A stretch of DNA of 64,000 bases from Photobacterium profundum SS9 (GCF_000196255.1 NC_006370.1:2369411-2433410), one strand, 5' to 3'. Positions 18,402 through 31,154 are shown, counted from the stretch's first letter. Notes: generated by a model from the letters alone, not told the origin. Made by a program: numbers and translations.

Positions 18402-19130
18402 ATGAGTATTCAAGTAAGCGGTATCAATAAGTTCTACGGCAACACACAAGTTCTTCATGATGTGAACTTCACGTGTAATACAGGTGAAACCCTTGTGTTG
18501 TTAGGTCCAAGCGGTGCAGGTAAAAGCTCTCTACTACGTGTATTGAACCTGTTAGAAACAGCAAACAGCGGCGAATTGAATATCGCTGATGCGTTTTTTA
18601 ACTTCGCCACTGAAGTACAAGAAAAAGACGGGCTTAAATTACGTCGTAAAGTCGGTATGGTTTTTCAGCAATACAACCTATGGCCACACATGACAGTCAT
18701 AGAAAACCTTATTGAAGCGCCCGTTAACGTTGCAGGGCTAAATAAAGCACAAGCAATGAAAGAAGCAATGCAAATTCTGGCAACATTGCAATTGGCAGAT
18801 AAAGCAGATGCATGGCCAATGCAATTATCTGGTGGCCAACAACAACGTGTCGCCATTGCTCGCGCACTAATGATGAAACCTGACGTATTGTTATTTGATG
18901 AACCAACGGCGGCACTTGACCCTGAAATCACCAATCAGATCGTCAAGATCATTAACGAATTAAGCGAAACTGGCATCACACAAGTTGTTGTGACCCATGA
19001 AGTCGATTTTGCGAAAAAAATTGCAAGTCATGTTCTGTATCTTGAAAAAGGATACATCGTGGAACATGGCACAAAAGAGGCATTCATTACTCCGGCTACA
19101 TCTGAGTTTGCAGAATACCTAGCCCACTAA
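18402..19130 (+). CDS. artP: Arginine ABC transporter ATPase
   Basis: A 242-residue ATPase of a polar amino-acid importer, very close to E. coli ArtP. It has the Walker A GPSGAGKS (35-42), Q-loop FQQYNLWPH, signature [15 protein letters not shown], Walker [14 protein letters not shown] and switch His in VVTHE. It couples ATP hydrolysis to the ArtQ/ArtM channel. It is first in the four-gene cluster; the binding protein follows 63 bases later. Confidence 0.93.
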   Translation: MSIQVSGINKFYGNTQVLHDVNFTCNTGETLVLLGPSGAGKSSLLRVLNLLETANSGELNIADAFFNFATEVQEKDGLKLRRKVGMVFQQYNLWPHMTVIENLIEAPVNVAGLNKAQAMKEAMQILATLQLADKADAWPMQLSGGQQQRVAIARALMMKPDVLLFDEPTAALDPEITNQIVKIINELSETGITQVVVTHEVDFAKKIASHVLYLEKGYIVEHGTKEAFITPATSEFAEYLAH

Positions 19131-19193
19131 TTACCCTTTTATTTTGGCAGAAAGCTCTTCTATGCCTAAAAAACGAATACACGGAGTATCGCG

Positions 19194-19925
19194 ATGAAAA
19201 AGATTTTACTGGCTTCTCTTATTGGTCTTGCTTCAGCAAATGCAGCTGCACAGGAAGAAATTAAATTCGCGATGGAAGCGACTTATGCTCCGTTTGAATA
19301 CGTAGACGAAAATAATCAAATTCAAGGTTTTGACGTTGATTTAGCCAATGCACTTTGTAAAGAAATGGACGCTAAATGTAGCTTTCACAATCAAGCATTC
19401 GACAGTTTAATTCCGGCACTTAAGTTTAAGCGTTACGATGCGGCAATCTCTGGTATTGATATAACTGAAGCACGTCAAAAGCAAGTCAGCTTCACCAATC
19501 CTTATTACGATAACTCAGCAGCATTCGTTGCCGTTGAAGGAAAAGTAGCAAACCAAGCAGCACTAAGCGGTAAGCGTGTCGGCGTACAAAATGGTTCAAC
19601 ACACCAGAGCTATTTAATCGATCAAATGGCTGGCGTAACAGCAGTACCATACGCTAGCTACCAAGATGCATTTATTGATATGCAAAATGGTCGTATCGAT
19701 TCTGTATTTGGTGATACTGCAGTGGTAGCCGAATGGTTCAAAAAGAACGACACACTGACTTATGTTGGCGACCAAGTCACAAACCAAGAATACTTTGGTA
19801 ATGGTTTTGGTATTGCCGTAAACAAAAAGAATGAAGAGCTGGTTAACCAATTAAACGCTGCACTTAAAACGGTGAAAGCGAACGGCCAGTACCAAGAAAT
19901 TTTCGATAAGTACTTTGGTAAGTAA
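19194..19925 (+). CDS. artJ: Periplasmic arginine-binding protein
   Basis: A 243-residue solute-binding protein of the polar amino-acid family. It has a cleaved signal peptide (ends about SANAAAQ), then the signature [21 protein letters not shown] and the [10 protein letters not shown] region, where the bound amino acid is gripped. It delivers arginine or a related basic amino acid to ArtQM. The ribosome site is CGGAG. It could equally be named artI; the paralogues are not separable by eye. Confidence 0.88.
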   Translation: MKKILLASLIGLASANAAAQEEIKFAMEATYAPFEYVDENNQIQGFDVDLANALCKEMDAKCSFHNQAFDSLIPALKFKRYDAAISGIDITEARQKQVSFTNPYYDNSAAFVAVEGKVANQAALSGKRVGVQNGSTHQSYLIDQMAGVTAVPYASYQDAFIDMQNGRIDSVFGDTAVVAEWFKKNDTLTYVGDQVTNQEYFGNGFGIAVNKKNEELVNQLNAALKTVKANGQYQEIFDKYFGK

Positions 19926-19926
19926 T

Positions 19927-20616
19927 ATGGTTTTTTCGGGTTACTCAATGTCACTCGTAGAGGCAAGCTGGATGACCATCCAGCTGGCTTTTGCCAGTTT
20001 ATTAGTCGGTTTAGTTTTAGCGGTAATTTTTGCAAGCGGTGAGATGTCTCGTAGCCGTCTTGTCGCTTGGCCGACAACTGCATTCGTTACAATTCTTCGT
20101 GGTTTACCTGAAATATTAGTGGTGCTGTTTATCTTTTTCGGCTCAGGTCAGGTGCTCTTTATGATCACAGGTGACTATGTCGATATCAGCCCATTTGTCT
20201 CTGGAGTTATAGCCTTATCACTCATCTTTGCTTCTTATGCCGCCCAAACGATACGTGGCGCATTAAAAGCGGTGAATAATGGTCAACGCGAAGCGGCGAG
20301 TGCCCTTGGTATAAGCAAAGCGCATAGTTTCTTTCGTATTATTTTGCCACAAGCGGTTAGGCATGCCCTACCCGGTTTGACTAACCAGTGGTTAGTTCTG
20401 CTGAAAGATACTGCTTTAGTGTCCTTAATTGGCGTAACCGATTTACTTAAACAAGCACAGCTCACTTCTGCTGCAACGCATGAAGCCTTTACTTGGTACG
20501 CCACTGCTGCTGCTATTTATTTGGTGATTACACTGATTACACAACGTGCGGTTAAAGTGATTGATAAGAAATTTACGGTTCAAGGTCTTAGCGCACCGCA
20601 AGGAGCAACCGCATGA
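19927..20616 (+). CDS. artQ: Arginine ABC transporter permease
   Basis: A 229-residue inner-membrane permease with about five helices and the EAA loop ([21 protein letters not shown] region) that contacts ArtP. The segments [16 protein letters not shown] and [18 protein letters not shown] are near those of E. coli ArtQ. I start it at the ATG right after the binding-protein stop. The longer frame begins at a TTG inside the previous gene. It overlaps artM by four bases. Confidence 0.9.
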   Translation: MVFSGYSMSLVEASWMTIQLAFASLLVGLVLAVIFASGEMSRSRLVAWPTTAFVTILRGLPEILVVLFIFFGSGQVLFMITGDYVDISPFVSGVIALSLIFASYAAQTIRGALKAVNNGQREAASALGISKAHSFFRIILPQAVRHALPGLTNQWLVLLKDTALVSLIGVTDLLKQAQLTSAATHEAFTWYATAAAIYLVITLITQRAVKVIDKKFTVQGLSAPQGATA

Positions 20617-21284
20617 ATGAACAACATGTTTGGCAAATGCTAGGTGGTTTGGCAACAAGTCTTGAACTGACAGCCGTGGCATTATTGGTGGGATGTACGC
20701 TTGCATTTTTAATGACATTAACACTGATTATGCGAACAACGGGTTTACATTGGATCAGCAGTGGCATTATTACTTTGTTCACGGGCACACCGTTGCTGGT
20801 TCAAATATTCTTGATTTATTACGGCCCAGGGCAATTTGAAGCGATACGTGAAAGCTTTCTTTGGAATTGGTTGAGTCAACCTTGGTTCTGCGCGATGTTA
20901 GCCTTGGCATTAAACACGGCAGCATACAGCACACAGTTATTTAAAGGTGCATTCAACGCCATTCCTTCTGGTCAATGGCAAGCATGTCGCGCACTAGGCA
21001 TGGATAAATTCGCGACACTACGTGTTTTATTACCGTTTGCAATTCGTCGTGCCATACCTGCTTATTCAAATGAAGTTATTCTAGTCTTTAAAGGAACGTC
21101 GCTAGCCAGTACTATCACTATTATGGATCTGATGGGTTACGCACAACGTATTAACGCCCAAACCTATGACACTTTGGTCGTGTTCAGTATTGCAGGCGCA
21201 TTCTACCTTGCTGTGAATGGTATTTTAACGTTGATTTTCCGCCAAGTTGAAAAGAAAGCGTTGGCGTTTGAAGTTGCTCATTAA
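20613..21284 (+). CDS. artM: Arginine ABC transporter permease
   Basis: A 223-residue second permease half, pairing with ArtQ. It carries [22 protein letters not shown] and an EAA loop around [19 protein letters not shown], as in E. coli ArtM. Its start overlaps the artQ stop (ATGA), so the two are translationally coupled. The transcription unit ends at the terminator at 21317. Confidence 0.92.
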   Translation: MNEQHVWQMLGGLATSLELTAVALLVGCTLAFLMTLTLIMRTTGLHWISSGIITLFTGTPLLVQIFLIYYGPGQFEAIRESFLWNWLSQPWFCAMLALALNTAAYSTQLFKGAFNAIPSGQWQACRALGMDKFATLRVLLPFAIRRAIPAYSNEVILVFKGTSLASTITIMDLMGYAQRINAQTYDTLVVFSIAGAFYLAVNGILTLIFRQVEKKALAFEVAH

Positions 21285-21316
21285 GCAAAGCGCCCCCCTC
21301 ACAAACCTGATACTAA

Positions 21317-21353
21317 AAAAGCCCCTCAGAACAAAACTGTAGGGGCTTTTTTT
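21317..21353 (+). terminator. Terminator of the art operon
   Basis: A 10-bp stem (21317-21326 with 21341-21350), 14-base loop, followed by a T tract. The rest of 21285-21613 holds only the leader of the chemoreceptor gene. Confidence 0.85.
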
Positions 21354-21613
21354 GTGAAATACGGTATGAGTTTAGATTATTCCCTCCGAATATTGCCATC
21401 CTGCTTATCCAACCCTCAAACATTACAAAACATAAGCTTGAATCACATACATTGTTATATTTATCATCTAGCATGACACGTTCGAATTTGAAGTAATTAC
21501 GAGCCATTTCGAAAGCAAAGGTGATTGGTGAGTCTATTTTACCTTCATATGAGACTTAAACGACCATCTTAATACAACGATAATTATCAGGTTGACTGCA
21601 GATAGGAATAAAA

Positions 21614-23617
21614 ATGAGGACAAGGAACATGAGGTCTATTCGATATATATACCCACTTTATTTTACAGTATTTATGCTATTTATCGGGTTAGTCACCACA
21701 TTGGGCATCAACTATTGGGTTTCACCGAAATTAGTCACCAATGAAGAAACGATTATAAAAAACACACTCCAAGACCTTAATAGTGACATTTTCACAGAGC
21801 TCGAACAGGTTCAAGCACAGCAACGTACTATCACCCAAACCATTGCATTAGTTTCAAGTGAACAGATCGATCAAATTTTACCGGGATTAGTTGATCAATA
21901 CGGTAAAACTCAAGTATTTGGTGGTGGTATTTGGCCGTTACCAGAACAACGCCAACAAGGGATTGATAAATACAGTACCTTTTATCACCGTGACGCTAGC
22001 AATAAGCTAATTGAAAATACTTATTGGAATTCTGCTGATTCGCTTAATTACTACGATCAAGGCTGGTATAAAAATGGCTTAGCCTCACCACAAGGACAAT
22101 GTGCTTGGGCACCCGCTTATAAAGACTCGGCCAGTGCAGAGGCAAGAACAAATTGCGCGATGTCTATTTTAAAAGAAGGTAAACAATACGGCATTGCAAC
22201 GATTGATCTAACATTAGGTTTCTTCAATGATCTTGTCGAACAAAAAGAACAAGCATTAAATGGTGATATTCTCATCATCGAATCTGACGGAAAAATACTC
22301 AATAATACACGCAGTATTAACCGCTCACTCATACTTGATAATCTTTCGTCTATTGCCCAAGAGTCACCTTTTGCTGCGAATATTAGCCGTAACCTTTCTC
22401 TGGTAACGGACAATAAACCGCTGCAGGTTCGTTATGATAATAATGGCGTTAATTATACGTTATTCATGCATCGAATTTCAGGAACACCATGGACCGTCGC
22501 ATTTAGCACTCAAACGACCCTACTTGAATCAACGACTCACTCAATTCTAGTCACTCTGGCTTCAATTCAACTTCCTATTGCTGCTGCTATTATTTTCTTT
22601 TGCTTTATTGCATTCTCACAACTAGCCCGACGCCTTGAAGCATTAAGGAATAATATTGAAGATCTATCATCGGGCGACGCTGATTTAACCGCTAAAATTA
22701 AAATTAATAAAAACGACGAAGTTGGAGGTATTGCAATATCGGTCAATCATTTCATTATCTATCTACGAGAGATGATGGGGTCTGTATCCAATTCAAGTAA
22801 TCAAATTTCAAACATTATCGACGAAGTCAAAAATCAAAGCCAAATTAACCACGATATTGTTGATCGCCACGCCAATGAAACAATGCAGGTTATTACAGCC
22901 ATAAATGAAATGGCTTCTACGGCAGAAGAAGTTGCACGTAATACCACCAATACCGTTAGCAATACCCATAACGCCACAGTTGCTGCCGACCAATCAAAAG
23001 CAGCAGTTAACAAAGCAACTGACAGCGTTGCTCTGTTAATGACGCAAATTGAAACCGCGTCAGAAAATGTGACCGAGATGAGCAATGAAACTCAGAAAAT
23101 AAGCACGGTACTGAACGTGATTCGTGATATCGCAGAACAAACCAATCTATTGGCGCTTAACGCTGCCATTGAAGCCGCACGAGCCGGCGATCAAGGTCGA
23201 GGGTTTGCGGTTGTTGCTGATGAAGTACGTGCACTTGCTGCTCGTACACAAAATAGCACCGCTGAAATCAATGAGATGTTAACCCACCTTCAAGCTGGGG
23301 TTACAACCGTTGTAACAGCTATGGACAATACAAAAACACGTTGTAAGGTCGTTGTTGATGATACTAAGCAAGTCAATGGAGGGCTAGATGAAATGCTGAC
23401 CTCAATAGGTGAAATCAACGATTTAAACTCGCATATTGCAACAGCAGCGGAAGAACAGAGTTCTGTTACTGAAGAAATAAACCACAACATGAGCCAGATT
23501 CAAAATATGATTCAAATGCTAACAGAAAGCGCTCAGCAAACAACAACATCCAGCCACTCGTTATCTGAAGCCAATAACCAACTTAATACATTAGTGAGTC
23601 GCTTCAAGCTATCCTAA
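21614..23617 (+). CDS. Methyl-accepting chemotaxis protein
   Basis: A 667-residue membrane chemoreceptor. TM1 (about 12-33) and TM2 (about 308-335) bracket a 270-residue periplasmic sensor, probably Cache-like; the ligand is unknown. A HAMP linker (336-390) and the long coiled-coil signalling domain follow. The highly conserved hairpin tip [18 protein letters not shown] lies near 508-525. There is no C-terminal CheR-docking pentapeptide. It is a single gene with its own terminator and may respond to an amino acid, but that is a guess from the neighbouring transporter. Confidence 0.9.
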   Translation: MRTRNMRSIRYIYPLYFTVFMLFIGLVTTLGINYWVSPKLVTNEETIIKNTLQDLNSDIFTELEQVQAQQRTITQTIALVSSEQIDQILPGLVDQYGKTQVFGGGIWPLPEQRQQGIDKYSTFYHRDASNKLIENTYWNSADSLNYYDQGWYKNGLASPQGQCAWAPAYKDSASAEARTNCAMSILKEGKQYGIATIDLTLGFFNDLVEQKEQALNGDILIIESDGKILNNTRSINRSLILDNLSSIAQESPFAANISRNLSLVTDNKPLQVRYDNNGVNYTLFMHRISGTPWTVAFSTQTTLLESTTHSILVTLASIQLPIAAAIIFFCFIAFSQLARRLEALRNNIEDLSSGDADLTAKIKINKNDEVGGIAISVNHFIIYLREMMGSVSNSSNQISNIIDEVKNQSQINHDIVDRHANETMQVITAINEMASTAEEVARNTTNTVSNTHNATVAADQSKAAVNKATDSVALLMTQIETASENVTEMSNETQKISTVLNVIRDIAEQTNLLALNAAIEAARAGDQGRGFAVVADEVRALAARTQNSTAEINEMLTHLQAGVTTVVTAMDNTKTRCKVVVDDTKQVNGGLDEMLTSIGEINDLNSHIATAAEEQSSVTEEINHNMSQIQNMIQMLTESAQQTTTSSHSLSEANNQLNTLVSRFKLS

Positions 23618-23644
23618 CGTTCAACGTTACTGGTATAAAATAGC

Positions 23645-23683
23645 AAACAATAAGTAGTCACTGTAGGCTACTTATTGTTTCTC
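23645..23683 (+). terminator. Terminator of the chemoreceptor gene
   Basis: A perfect 13-bp stem (23645-23657 with 23668-23680) and 10-base loop, followed by TTTCTCCC-type sequence. The remaining bases to 23934 are gene-free leader of galR. Confidence 0.7.
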
Positions 23684-23934
23684 CCTCTCCCACGCACAAA
23701 TTTCTATACTAATGATTTTATCGATATAAAGACTTAAATAAGAGCTCAACTATATTGTTCATTCCATTGCCCCAATAGATTTTACTGATAACGATTACAA
23801 AACCTTTCAGCACTGATTTACAAGGAATACTACGTAGTCTTACTATCAATTTCATGATCTCGATTTGCGTTATTTTCACAACCGTTGTTAAATGGTACAG
23901 GTAATAAAAATACTGATATTTATTAGGATTATGT

Positions 23935-24957
23935 ATGGCAACGATTAAAGATGTAGCAAAGGAAGCAGGTGTTTCAGTCGCTACGGTTTCACGCGTTATT
24001 AACAAGTCACCCAAGGCAAGTAAATCTGCTATTGATGCTGTTAGTACTGCCATGCGCAAACTGGGTTATCGCCCTAATGCCAATGCTCGAGCACTGGTTA
24101 GCCGATCGACGAATACACTAGGGGTATTGGTTGGCGATGTATCCGATCCTTTCTTTGGTTCAATGGTTAAATCCATCGATGGCGTAGCGCGTAACAACGG
24201 TAAACATATTCTTATTGGTAATGGCTATCACGATGCCGATACTGAACGTGATGCAATCGAGTTATTGATAAACAGCCGTTGCGAATCATTAGTTATTCAC
24301 AGTAAAGGCTTATCGAATGAAGAACTGATTGCCTACGCAAAAGAAGTACCAGGGCTAGTACTGATTAACCGATATATACCTGAAATTGCCGAAAAGTGTA
24401 TCGCGTTAGATAATCACAAAGGGTCTTATCTTGCGACTGAATATTTGATTCGTCATGGCCACCAGCATATTGGCTATGTCTGTTCAAACCACCAAATTGA
24501 AGATGCGGAACAACGAAAAGCTGGCTATCAGGAAGCGCTTAAAGCACATGGCTTACATCAACCTGAGAGCTATATTGAATATGGCAGCCCAGATGAGCAA
24601 GGTGGCGAGCAAGCAATGACTAATTTACTTGCTAAAAACCTACCGATTACGGCTATCGCCGCTTACAACGACTATATGGCTGCAGGCTCGCTGTCTATTT
24701 TGGAAGAGAATGGTATTCAAGCACCTGAAAACATGTCACTAATTGGTTTCGATGATGGATTAATCGCAAAATACTTACATCCAAAATTAACAACCATTCG
24801 CTACCCCATTCAAATGATGGCTGAGCATGCGGCGCAATTATCACTAAAATTAGCCAATAAGAATCAACCAATTGAGCCAGAAAAAACAGATACGGATACA
24901 CATATGTTTATACCAACATTAGTACGCCGCCTATCAGTCGATAAAGTAAAAAGCTAG
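23935..24957 (+). CDS. galR: Galactose operon repressor
   Basis: A 340-residue LacI/GalR regulator. The helix-turn-helix ([20 protein letters not shown] region) and hinge (NANARALVSRSTNTLGVLVG) are near those of E. coli GalR, and the ligand domain keeps DPFFGSMVK, HGHQHIGYVCSNH and GFDDGLIAKYLHP. It should repress gal genes and let go when galactose binds. It lies convergent to galM, and a perfect-consensus GalR operator stands before galE (29738-29753). A galS-like isorepressor role cannot be excluded. Confidence 0.9.
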   Translation: MATIKDVAKEAGVSVATVSRVINKSPKASKSAIDAVSTAMRKLGYRPNANARALVSRSTNTLGVLVGDVSDPFFGSMVKSIDGVARNNGKHILIGNGYHDADTERDAIELLINSRCESLVIHSKGLSNEELIAYAKEVPGLVLINRYIPEIAEKCIALDNHKGSYLATEYLIRHGHQHIGYVCSNHQIEDAEQRKAGYQEALKAHGLHQPESYIEYGSPDEQGGEQAMTNLLAKNLPITAIAAYNDYMAAGSLSILEENGIQAPENMSLIGFDDGLIAKYLHPKLTTIRYPIQMMAEHAAQLSLKLANKNQPIEPEKTDTDTHMFIPTLVRRLSVDKVKS

Positions 24958-24974
24958 TTTAGCGAATTGATAAA

Positions 24975-25010
24975 AAAGAGCCTTAACATTCATTGTCGAG
25001 GCTTTTTCTT
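24975..25010. terminator. Bidirectional terminator between galR and galM
   Basis: An imperfect stem with one G-T pair (24975-24982 with 25000-25007) is flanked by A and T tracts between the two convergent genes. Confidence 0.65.
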
Positions 25011-25039
25011 ATTAAGGGTATGACTTTAATTACAAGTAG

Positions 25040-26137
25040 TTACACAACCGAAAATCGATATGTTGTTTGATGTTTATACGTTTGCTCAGGTTGTACAATA
25101 CAAGAAGGTTGCTGCCACTCAGGATGATTAGGGGAATCAGGCAAAAATTGGGTTTCTAACGCAAAACCTGCATGGTTTACGTATTCACCACCTTCTCTAT
25201 TCGGACAACCCGCTAAATAATTACCAGTATAAAGCTGTATAGCTGGCTTTGTGGTCTGTAATTCTAATCGTAATTTACCATCTGGCGAAGTCACGCTTGC
25301 TGCCGTTGCATGACCTTGGTGACATTCTGTTTCCAATAAAAAAGAATGGTCATAACCCGCAGCTAATTGCTGATCGCGGTCTGCCATAAAATCTTGCTTC
25401 AATTCCTTTGATTGCATGAAGTCAAAACTTGTACCCTGCACTTCTTTCAATGCACCAACCGGAATACCACTTTCATCAGAAGGTAAATACTGTGATGCAT
25501 TCATCGTAAGCGAATGACCAAGACAATCTGACTGTGCATCTGCCCCCAATAAATTGAAGTAAGCATGATTCGTCAGATTGATCGGGCATGCTTTATCTGT
25601 AGTTGCACTATAAGCAATAACCACTTCATTTTTGTTTGTCAGGGTATAACTAACAGACGCATTAACCTTACCAGGAAAACCTTGGTCACCATCGGGTGAT
25701 TCAAGTGTAAAGACGATTGTTTGCTCACGGCTTTCCTCTACTACCCCTTCAACCAACTCTTCAACTAACCCTTCAACCAACCAGCGACGATGAGTAAAAC
25801 TATCTGGCCCTCCGTGTAAACAATTACCCGCTTGATTCGTCAACACTTGATGCGTTTCACCATTAATCACAAACCTGCCAGATTCAATACGGTTCGCATA
25901 ACGGCCAACCGTTGCCCCTAAATAGGCTTGTTGCTGTTGATGCTGCTTCATTGTTGCAACACCCAGTAATACTTCGCGGGTCGTTTCACCAAGATCCACA
26001 CAACAACTTAGCCATGTAGCGCCAATATCCATAAACGATACCGACATACCATTGCTGTTTGTTAACGTAAAAATCTTTGCGGGGCTGCCATCAAAGGCAA
26101 TATCTTGTGTCATAGATTGATGCAATGTATTACTCAT
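25040..26137 (-). CDS. galM: Aldose 1-epimerase (mutarotase)
   Basis: A 365-residue enzyme that interconverts alpha and beta anomers of galactose, feeding galactokinase. Family motifs seen are GATVGRYANRIESG, NLTNHAYFNL (catalytic His) and the FALETQFLPDSPNHPE glutamate region. I start it at the second of two adjacent ATGs, six bases after AAGGA. It begins 12 bases after galK. An acidic repeat of the LVEG type (about residues 118-134) is inserted and coded by 12-bp repeats; it lies outside the catalytic motifs. Confidence 0.9.
   Translation of the reverse strand: MSNTLHQSMTQDIAFDGSPAKIFTLTNSNGMSVSFMDIGATWLSCCVDLGETTREVLLGVATMKQHQQQQAYLGATVGRYANRIESGRFVINGETHQVLTNQAGNCLHGGPDSFTHRRWLVEGLVEELVEGVVEESREQTIVFTLESPDGDQGFPGKVNASVSYTLTNKNEVVIAYSATTDKACPINLTNHAYFNLLGADAQSDCLGHSLTMNASQYLPSDESGIPVGALKEVQGTSFDFMQSKELKQDFMADRDQQLAAGYDHSFLLETECHQGHATAASVTSPDGKLRLELQTTKPAIQLYTGNYLAGCPNREGGEYVNHAGFALETQFLPDSPNHPEWQQPSCIVQPEQTYKHQTTYRFSVV
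25736..25783 (-). repeat. Degenerate 12-bp tandem repeats inside galM
   Basis: Units at 25748-25759, 25760-25771 and 25772-25783 follow TTCAACYAACYM, with a weaker fourth at 25736-25747. Read in galM they encode repeated (G/E)LVE-type tetrapeptides. Copy number can change without a frameshift. Confidence 0.6.
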
Positions 26138-26149
26138 CATCAGTCCTTA

Positions 26150-27352
26150 TTAAGCCGTTACTGATTCAAGTGTTGCTATGTCTATAATTTCACCAGCACC
26201 AGGCATGGCTTTACACACGTAAATAGATTCTTTCAGCCCTGTTTCAGTTTCATATTTTGCTTCTACAACCGCTTTAACGCTGTCAACCAATGCTGGTGGC
26301 ATAACTGCGACAATACAACCACCAAAGCCACCGCCAGTCATACGAACGCCACCTTCTTCACCAATGCATTCTTTAACCATATCAACCAATACATCAACTT
26401 CACGTACCGTAATTTCAAAATCATCACGCATAGAGGCATGAGATGCAGCCATTAAACGACCCATCTGCTTGATGTCATCAGCACTCAATGCAAGCGCAGC
26501 TTGTTCAGTACGATCGTTTTCGGTAATCACGTGACGCGCACGCTTCGCCACCATTTCATCAAGCTCATTCACACGTTCATTAAACTGTTCGATGGTGACA
26601 TCACGTAGCGCTTTTACGCCAAAAACACGCGCTGCTTCTTCACATTGTTCACGACGTGTATTGTATTCACTGTCGACTAAGCCGCGCTTTTTATTCGAGT
26701 TAATAATAACAACAGCCATGTCTTCAGGCATAGATACAGGTGTCGTATCGAGCGTTCGACAATCAATTAATAGTGCGTGGTTTGCTTTACCTTCTGCAGA
26801 AATTAATTGATCCATGATGCCGCAATTACAGCCTACAAATTGGTTTTCAGCTTGTTGACCATTTAAGGCAATGTCTTGTTGAGTAATCATTAAGTTATAA
26901 AGCACTTTAAATGCCTGACCAATGACGACTTCAAGCGCAGCAGATGAACTTAAACCAGCGCCCTGAGGAACATTACCACTTACAGTAATGTCTGCCCCAT
27001 TAAATTCATAACCACGCTCTAATAGGCATTTCACTACACCTTTCACATAGTTAATCCACATGCAGTCTTGATCAAAGGTGATCGGTTGAGATAAATCAAA
27101 CTCTTTTATTTCATTGCTGTAATCAACGGCAACAACACGAACGATACTGTCTTCACGGCATGAAGCCGCCACAATAGTTTGATAATCAATCGCGCAAGGT
27201 AATACAAAGCCATCGTTATAATCTGTGTGTTCACCAATAATGTTTACACGACCCGGTGCTTGAATAATTTTGCTTGGTGCATATCCCAATACATCAGTGA
27301 ATACAGACGTTACGCTATGAATTAAGGCTTGAGATTTATTGTTTTTTGTCAT
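26150..27352 (-). CDS. galK: Galactokinase
   Basis: A 400-residue GHMP kinase that phosphorylates galactose to galactose-1-phosphate with ATP. It shows the galactokinase signature [19 protein letters not shown], the ATP loop [17 protein letters not shown] and the C-terminal [12 protein letters not shown] motif. The length equals the usual family size. It is the third gene of galE-galT-galK-galM, 52 bases after galT. Confidence 0.95.
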   Translation of the reverse strand: MTKNNKSQALIHSVTSVFTDVLGYAPSKIIQAPGRVNIIGEHTDYNDGFVLPCAIDYQTIVAASCREDSIVRVVAVDYSNEIKEFDLSQPITFDQDCMWINYVKGVVKCLLERGYEFNGADITVSGNVPQGAGLSSSAALEVVIGQAFKVLYNLMITQQDIALNGQQAENQFVGCNCGIMDQLISAEGKANHALLIDCRTLDTTPVSMPEDMAVVIINSNKKRGLVDSEYNTRREQCEEAARVFGVKALRDVTIEQFNERVNELDEMVAKRARHVITENDRTEQAALALSADDIKQMGRLMAASHASMRDDFEITVREVDVLVDMVKECIGEEGGVRMTGGGFGGCIVAVMPPALVDSVKAVVEAKYETETGLKESIYVCKAMPGAGEIIDIATLESVTA

Positions 27353-27404
27353 GTTCTTACTACCTAATAATCTGTTGAATATGGGTTAACGTTGCGATTC
27401 ACAG

Positions 27405-28496
27405 CTATTGTTCGCGAAAATGAATATCGCTCAGTGCACGTAATTTGTCAGCTGCTTGCTCTGCGGTTAAATCACGTTGGCTTTCAGCTAGCATTTCATA
27501 CCCCACCATAAATTTACGCACGGTCGCAGAGCGTAAAAGAGGTGGATAAAACAATGCGTGCAGCTGCCAATGCTCGATGTTTGTGTCGTCATCTTGATCT
27601 TCTTTAAAGAAGGGTGCGTAATGCCAACCCATCGAATACGGGAACGAGCACTTAAACAGATTGTCGTAACGGCTAGTCAGTTTTTTCATGGCTAACGCAA
27701 GATCATCACGCTGTTCATCCGTTAAATCAGTCATACGGCGTACATGTGTTTTGGGCATTAACATTGTTTCAAATGGCCATGCAGCCCAATAAGGTACAAC
27801 AGCAATCCAATATTCAGTTTCAACGACAGTGCGAGAGCCGTCTTTCATTTCACTGTTAACGTAATCAACCAGTAAGTTAGTGCCGTTTTCTTGATAGTAC
27901 GCTCTTAAATTGTCGTCTTTACGGGCAATTTCATTCGGTAAAAAACTGTTCGCCCAAATTTGTCCATGCGGATGAGGCTGAGAGCACCCCATCGCTGAAC
28001 CTTTATTTTCAAAAGCTTGAACCCAAACATAATCCTGCCCCAGCTCTTCAATCTGTTCGTTCCATGTATCAACAACACTGCGAATAGCGGGTACAGACAA
28101 TTCTGGTAATGTCTTGCTATGATCGGGAGAGAAACACACTACGCGGCTAAGCCCTCGAGCACTCTCGCTACGAAATAATGGATTATCAGATTGCGGCGCG
28201 TCAGGTGTATCAACCGTTAACGCAGCGTGATCATTATTAAATACATAAGTGCCAGTATAATCTGGATTTTTATCACCAGACACGCGTGTATTGGTTGGAC
28301 ATAAAAAACATCCGCTATCATATTGTGTATCTACAGCTTGTTCTGGTGTTTCATCAGCCCCCTGCCAAGGACGTTTTGCACGGTGTGGCGAAACCAAAAC
28401 CCATTGACCCGTTAAAGGGTTATAACGACGGTGCGGATGATCGGTTGCGTCAAAAGCATCGCTGTTCAAATTTGTGCTCGAATCCATATTCGACAT
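27405..28496 (-). CDS. galT: Galactose-1-phosphate uridylyltransferase
   Basis: A 363-residue enzyme that swaps UMP between UDP-glucose and galactose-1-phosphate. The active-site HPHGQ ([11 protein letters not shown]) holds the nucleophilic His, and N-terminal Cys residues (SGCFLCPTN) bind zinc. The longest frame begins at a TTG; I prefer the next ATG (MSNMDSST). A further ATG nine bases on is also possible, and none has a strong ribosome site. It lies about 140 bases after galE, a longer gap than the others in the operon. Confidence 0.93.
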   Translation of the reverse strand: MSNMDSSTNLNSDAFDATDHPHRRYNPLTGQWVLVSPHRAKRPWQGADETPEQAVDTQYDSGCFLCPTNTRVSGDKNPDYTGTYVFNNDHAALTVDTPDAPQSDNPLFRSESARGLSRVVCFSPDHSKTLPELSVPAIRSVVDTWNEQIEELGQDYVWVQAFENKGSAMGCSQPHPHGQIWANSFLPNEIARKDDNLRAYYQENGTNLLVDYVNSEMKDGSRTVVETEYWIAVVPYWAAWPFETMLMPKTHVRRMTDLTDEQRDDLALAMKKLTSRYDNLFKCSFPYSMGWHYAPFFKEDQDDDTNIEHWQLHALFYPPLLRSATVRKFMVGYEMLAESQRDLTAEQAADKLRALSDIHFREQ

Positions 28497-28639
28497 AATC
28501 AAAATTGCCTATTCAAAATTGTACGAAGCAGGGCTTAAATGGACACAATAAATGCGGTTCACGCATCTAGCCCTACTGCTTAAATATATTGTTGGATTAA
28601 ATATCTTGGTGTACTAAATATATTGCTGGAAAGGGTTAT

Positions 28640-29650
28640 TTAGTAACCCTGAGGGTTCTCTGACTGCCAACGCCACGTATCTTGTGCCATATCTGCAACC
28701 TTGTAGCGGGCTTTCCAACCTAACTCTTGCTCTGCTTTTTGCGTATTAGCCCAACACTCGGCGATATCACCTGAACGACGAGGACAAATTTTATAAGCAA
28801 TATCATGACCACACGCTAGGCTGAATGCATTTACCATTTCTAATACGCTACTACCCTGCCCAGTGCCTAGGTTGTAGATATGCAAACCTGATTGTTGCCC
28901 AACAACATTAAGCGCCGCTACGTGACCGTCCGATAAATCCATAACATGAATATAGTCACGCACGCCTGTACCATCGGGAGTTGGATAATCATCACCAAAT
29001 ACAGATAAGTACTCACGACGACCAACAGCAACTTGCGCAATAAATGGCATTAAGTTATTTGGAATACCTTGTGGGTCTTCGCCCATAGAACCTGACGGGT
29101 GTGCACCAACTGGATTAAAATAGCGCAGTAACGTAATGCTCCATGTCGGATCGGCAAAATGGATATCACGCAAACATTCCTCGACCATATATTTGCTACG
29201 ACCATATGGGTTAGTGACATCACCTGTCGGAGTCGATTCGTTAATAGGCATTTCAGACGGATCACCATAAACCGTTGCCGAAGAACTAAAGACAAGGCTT
29301 TTCACATTCGCTTTCGCCATTTCATCGACGAGCACAAGCGTGCCGTGAACGTTGTTATCATAGTATTCAAGGGGCTTTTCTACCGATTCACCAACCGCTT
29401 TCAAACCCGCAAAGTGAATAACAGAATCAATTTTTTGCTCGCTAAAGATTTGCGAAAGTATTGTCTGGTTACGCACATCGCCTTCATAAAATAGAGGCGT
29501 TACACCAGTTAATGCATGCACTCTTTCAAGTACTGCTGAATTACTGTTTGATAAGTTATCGAGAATAATCGGCTCTAGCCCTGCATTAATCATTTGCACA
29601 CATGTATGGCTGCCGATATAACCCATTCCACCAGTAACTAATACTTTCAC
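28640..29650 (-). CDS. galE: UDP-glucose 4-epimerase
   Basis: A 336-residue short-chain dehydrogenase-type enzyme that converts UDP-galactose and UDP-glucose. It has the NAD-binding GGMGYIGSH (7-15), the catalytic Ser in SSSATVYG and Tyr/Lys pair in YGRSK, and the RYFNPVGAHPSG segment. It is the first gene of the gal operon. Upstream lies a GalR-type operator (29738-29753), matching galR at 23935. Confidence 0.95.
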   Translation of the reverse strand: MKVLVTGGMGYIGSHTCVQMINAGLEPIILDNLSNSNSAVLERVHALTGVTPLFYEGDVRNQTILSQIFSEQKIDSVIHFAGLKAVGESVEKPLEYYDNNVHGTLVLVDEMAKANVKSLVFSSSATVYGDPSEMPINESTPTGDVTNPYGRSKYMVEECLRDIHFADPTWSITLLRYFNPVGAHPSGSMGEDPQGIPNNLMPFIAQVAVGRREYLSVFGDDYPTPDGTGVRDYIHVMDLSDGHVAALNVVGQQSGLHIYNLGTGQGSSVLEMVNAFSLACGHDIAYKICPRRSGDIAECWANTQKAEQELGWKARYKVADMAQDTWRWQSENPQGY

Positions 29651-29737
29651 AATCTCTCTCCAAATCTTGATTAACGATTAACTGCTAAAAAGTGTACCAA
29701 GCAAAACGCCCTGAGATCCGTGATCAAAGCCACACTT

Positions 29738-29753
29738 GTGTAAACGTTTCCAC
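29738..29753. promoter_or_regulatory. GalR operator upstream of galE
   Basis: Read on the minus strand this 16-mer is GTGGAAACGTTTACAC, which fits every fixed position of the E. coli GalR/GalS consensus GTGKAANCGNTTNCAC. It lies 88 bases before the galE ATG. A weaker half-matching site, ATGTAAACGATTAACT, is at 29869-29884. Confidence 0.75.
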
Positions 29754-29967
29754 GAAATAAAAAAACGTCATAATTCTGTGAAAAAGCATGATAGTTCATA
29801 GAAATAAAGGGATAATAAAGAAGGATGTAAAAAGAAAATAAACAGGATTCATTATCTTTCGACAGATAATGTAAACGATTAACTGTATGGTAACTGAGTA
29901 GTTATGCTTATTTAATACAAAGAAATCACCAAATGTACGGGTAAAAAGCGCCTGAGGGTGTCGATAA

Positions 29968-29979
29968 TTTTACTAAAAC
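29968..29979 (+). promoter_or_regulatory. Candidate EbgR-type motif upstream of ebgR
   Basis: TTTTACTAAAAC here also occurs in both larger motifs ahead of ebgA (31265 and 31532). It lies about 175 bases before the ebgR start. Autoregulation by EbgR is an inference from this sharing. The rest of 29651-30153 holds the divergent galE and ebgR promoters and no gene. Confidence 0.35.
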
Positions 29980-30126
29980 ATCATAAAATACCTTTCAGCT
30001 GTATCTCTAAAAATATTTAAAATGCAGTGCTTTAAATATGAAGAACATTTACGGATCGATCGCATTCTTAACAGGTAATATAAGTTCGCTTCTAAAGCAT
30101 GTTCATCCTCTACCTGATAACCGTAA

Positions 30127-31131
<1,005 letters not shown>

Positions 31132-31154
31132 CACCTTATCTCTGCTTCAATACG

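Noticed and set aside
18080..18403. 107-codon minus-strand frame upstream of artP
   Set aside because: It covers the artP promoter and start, has no ribosome site or recognisable domain, and its composition reflects AT-rich DNA.
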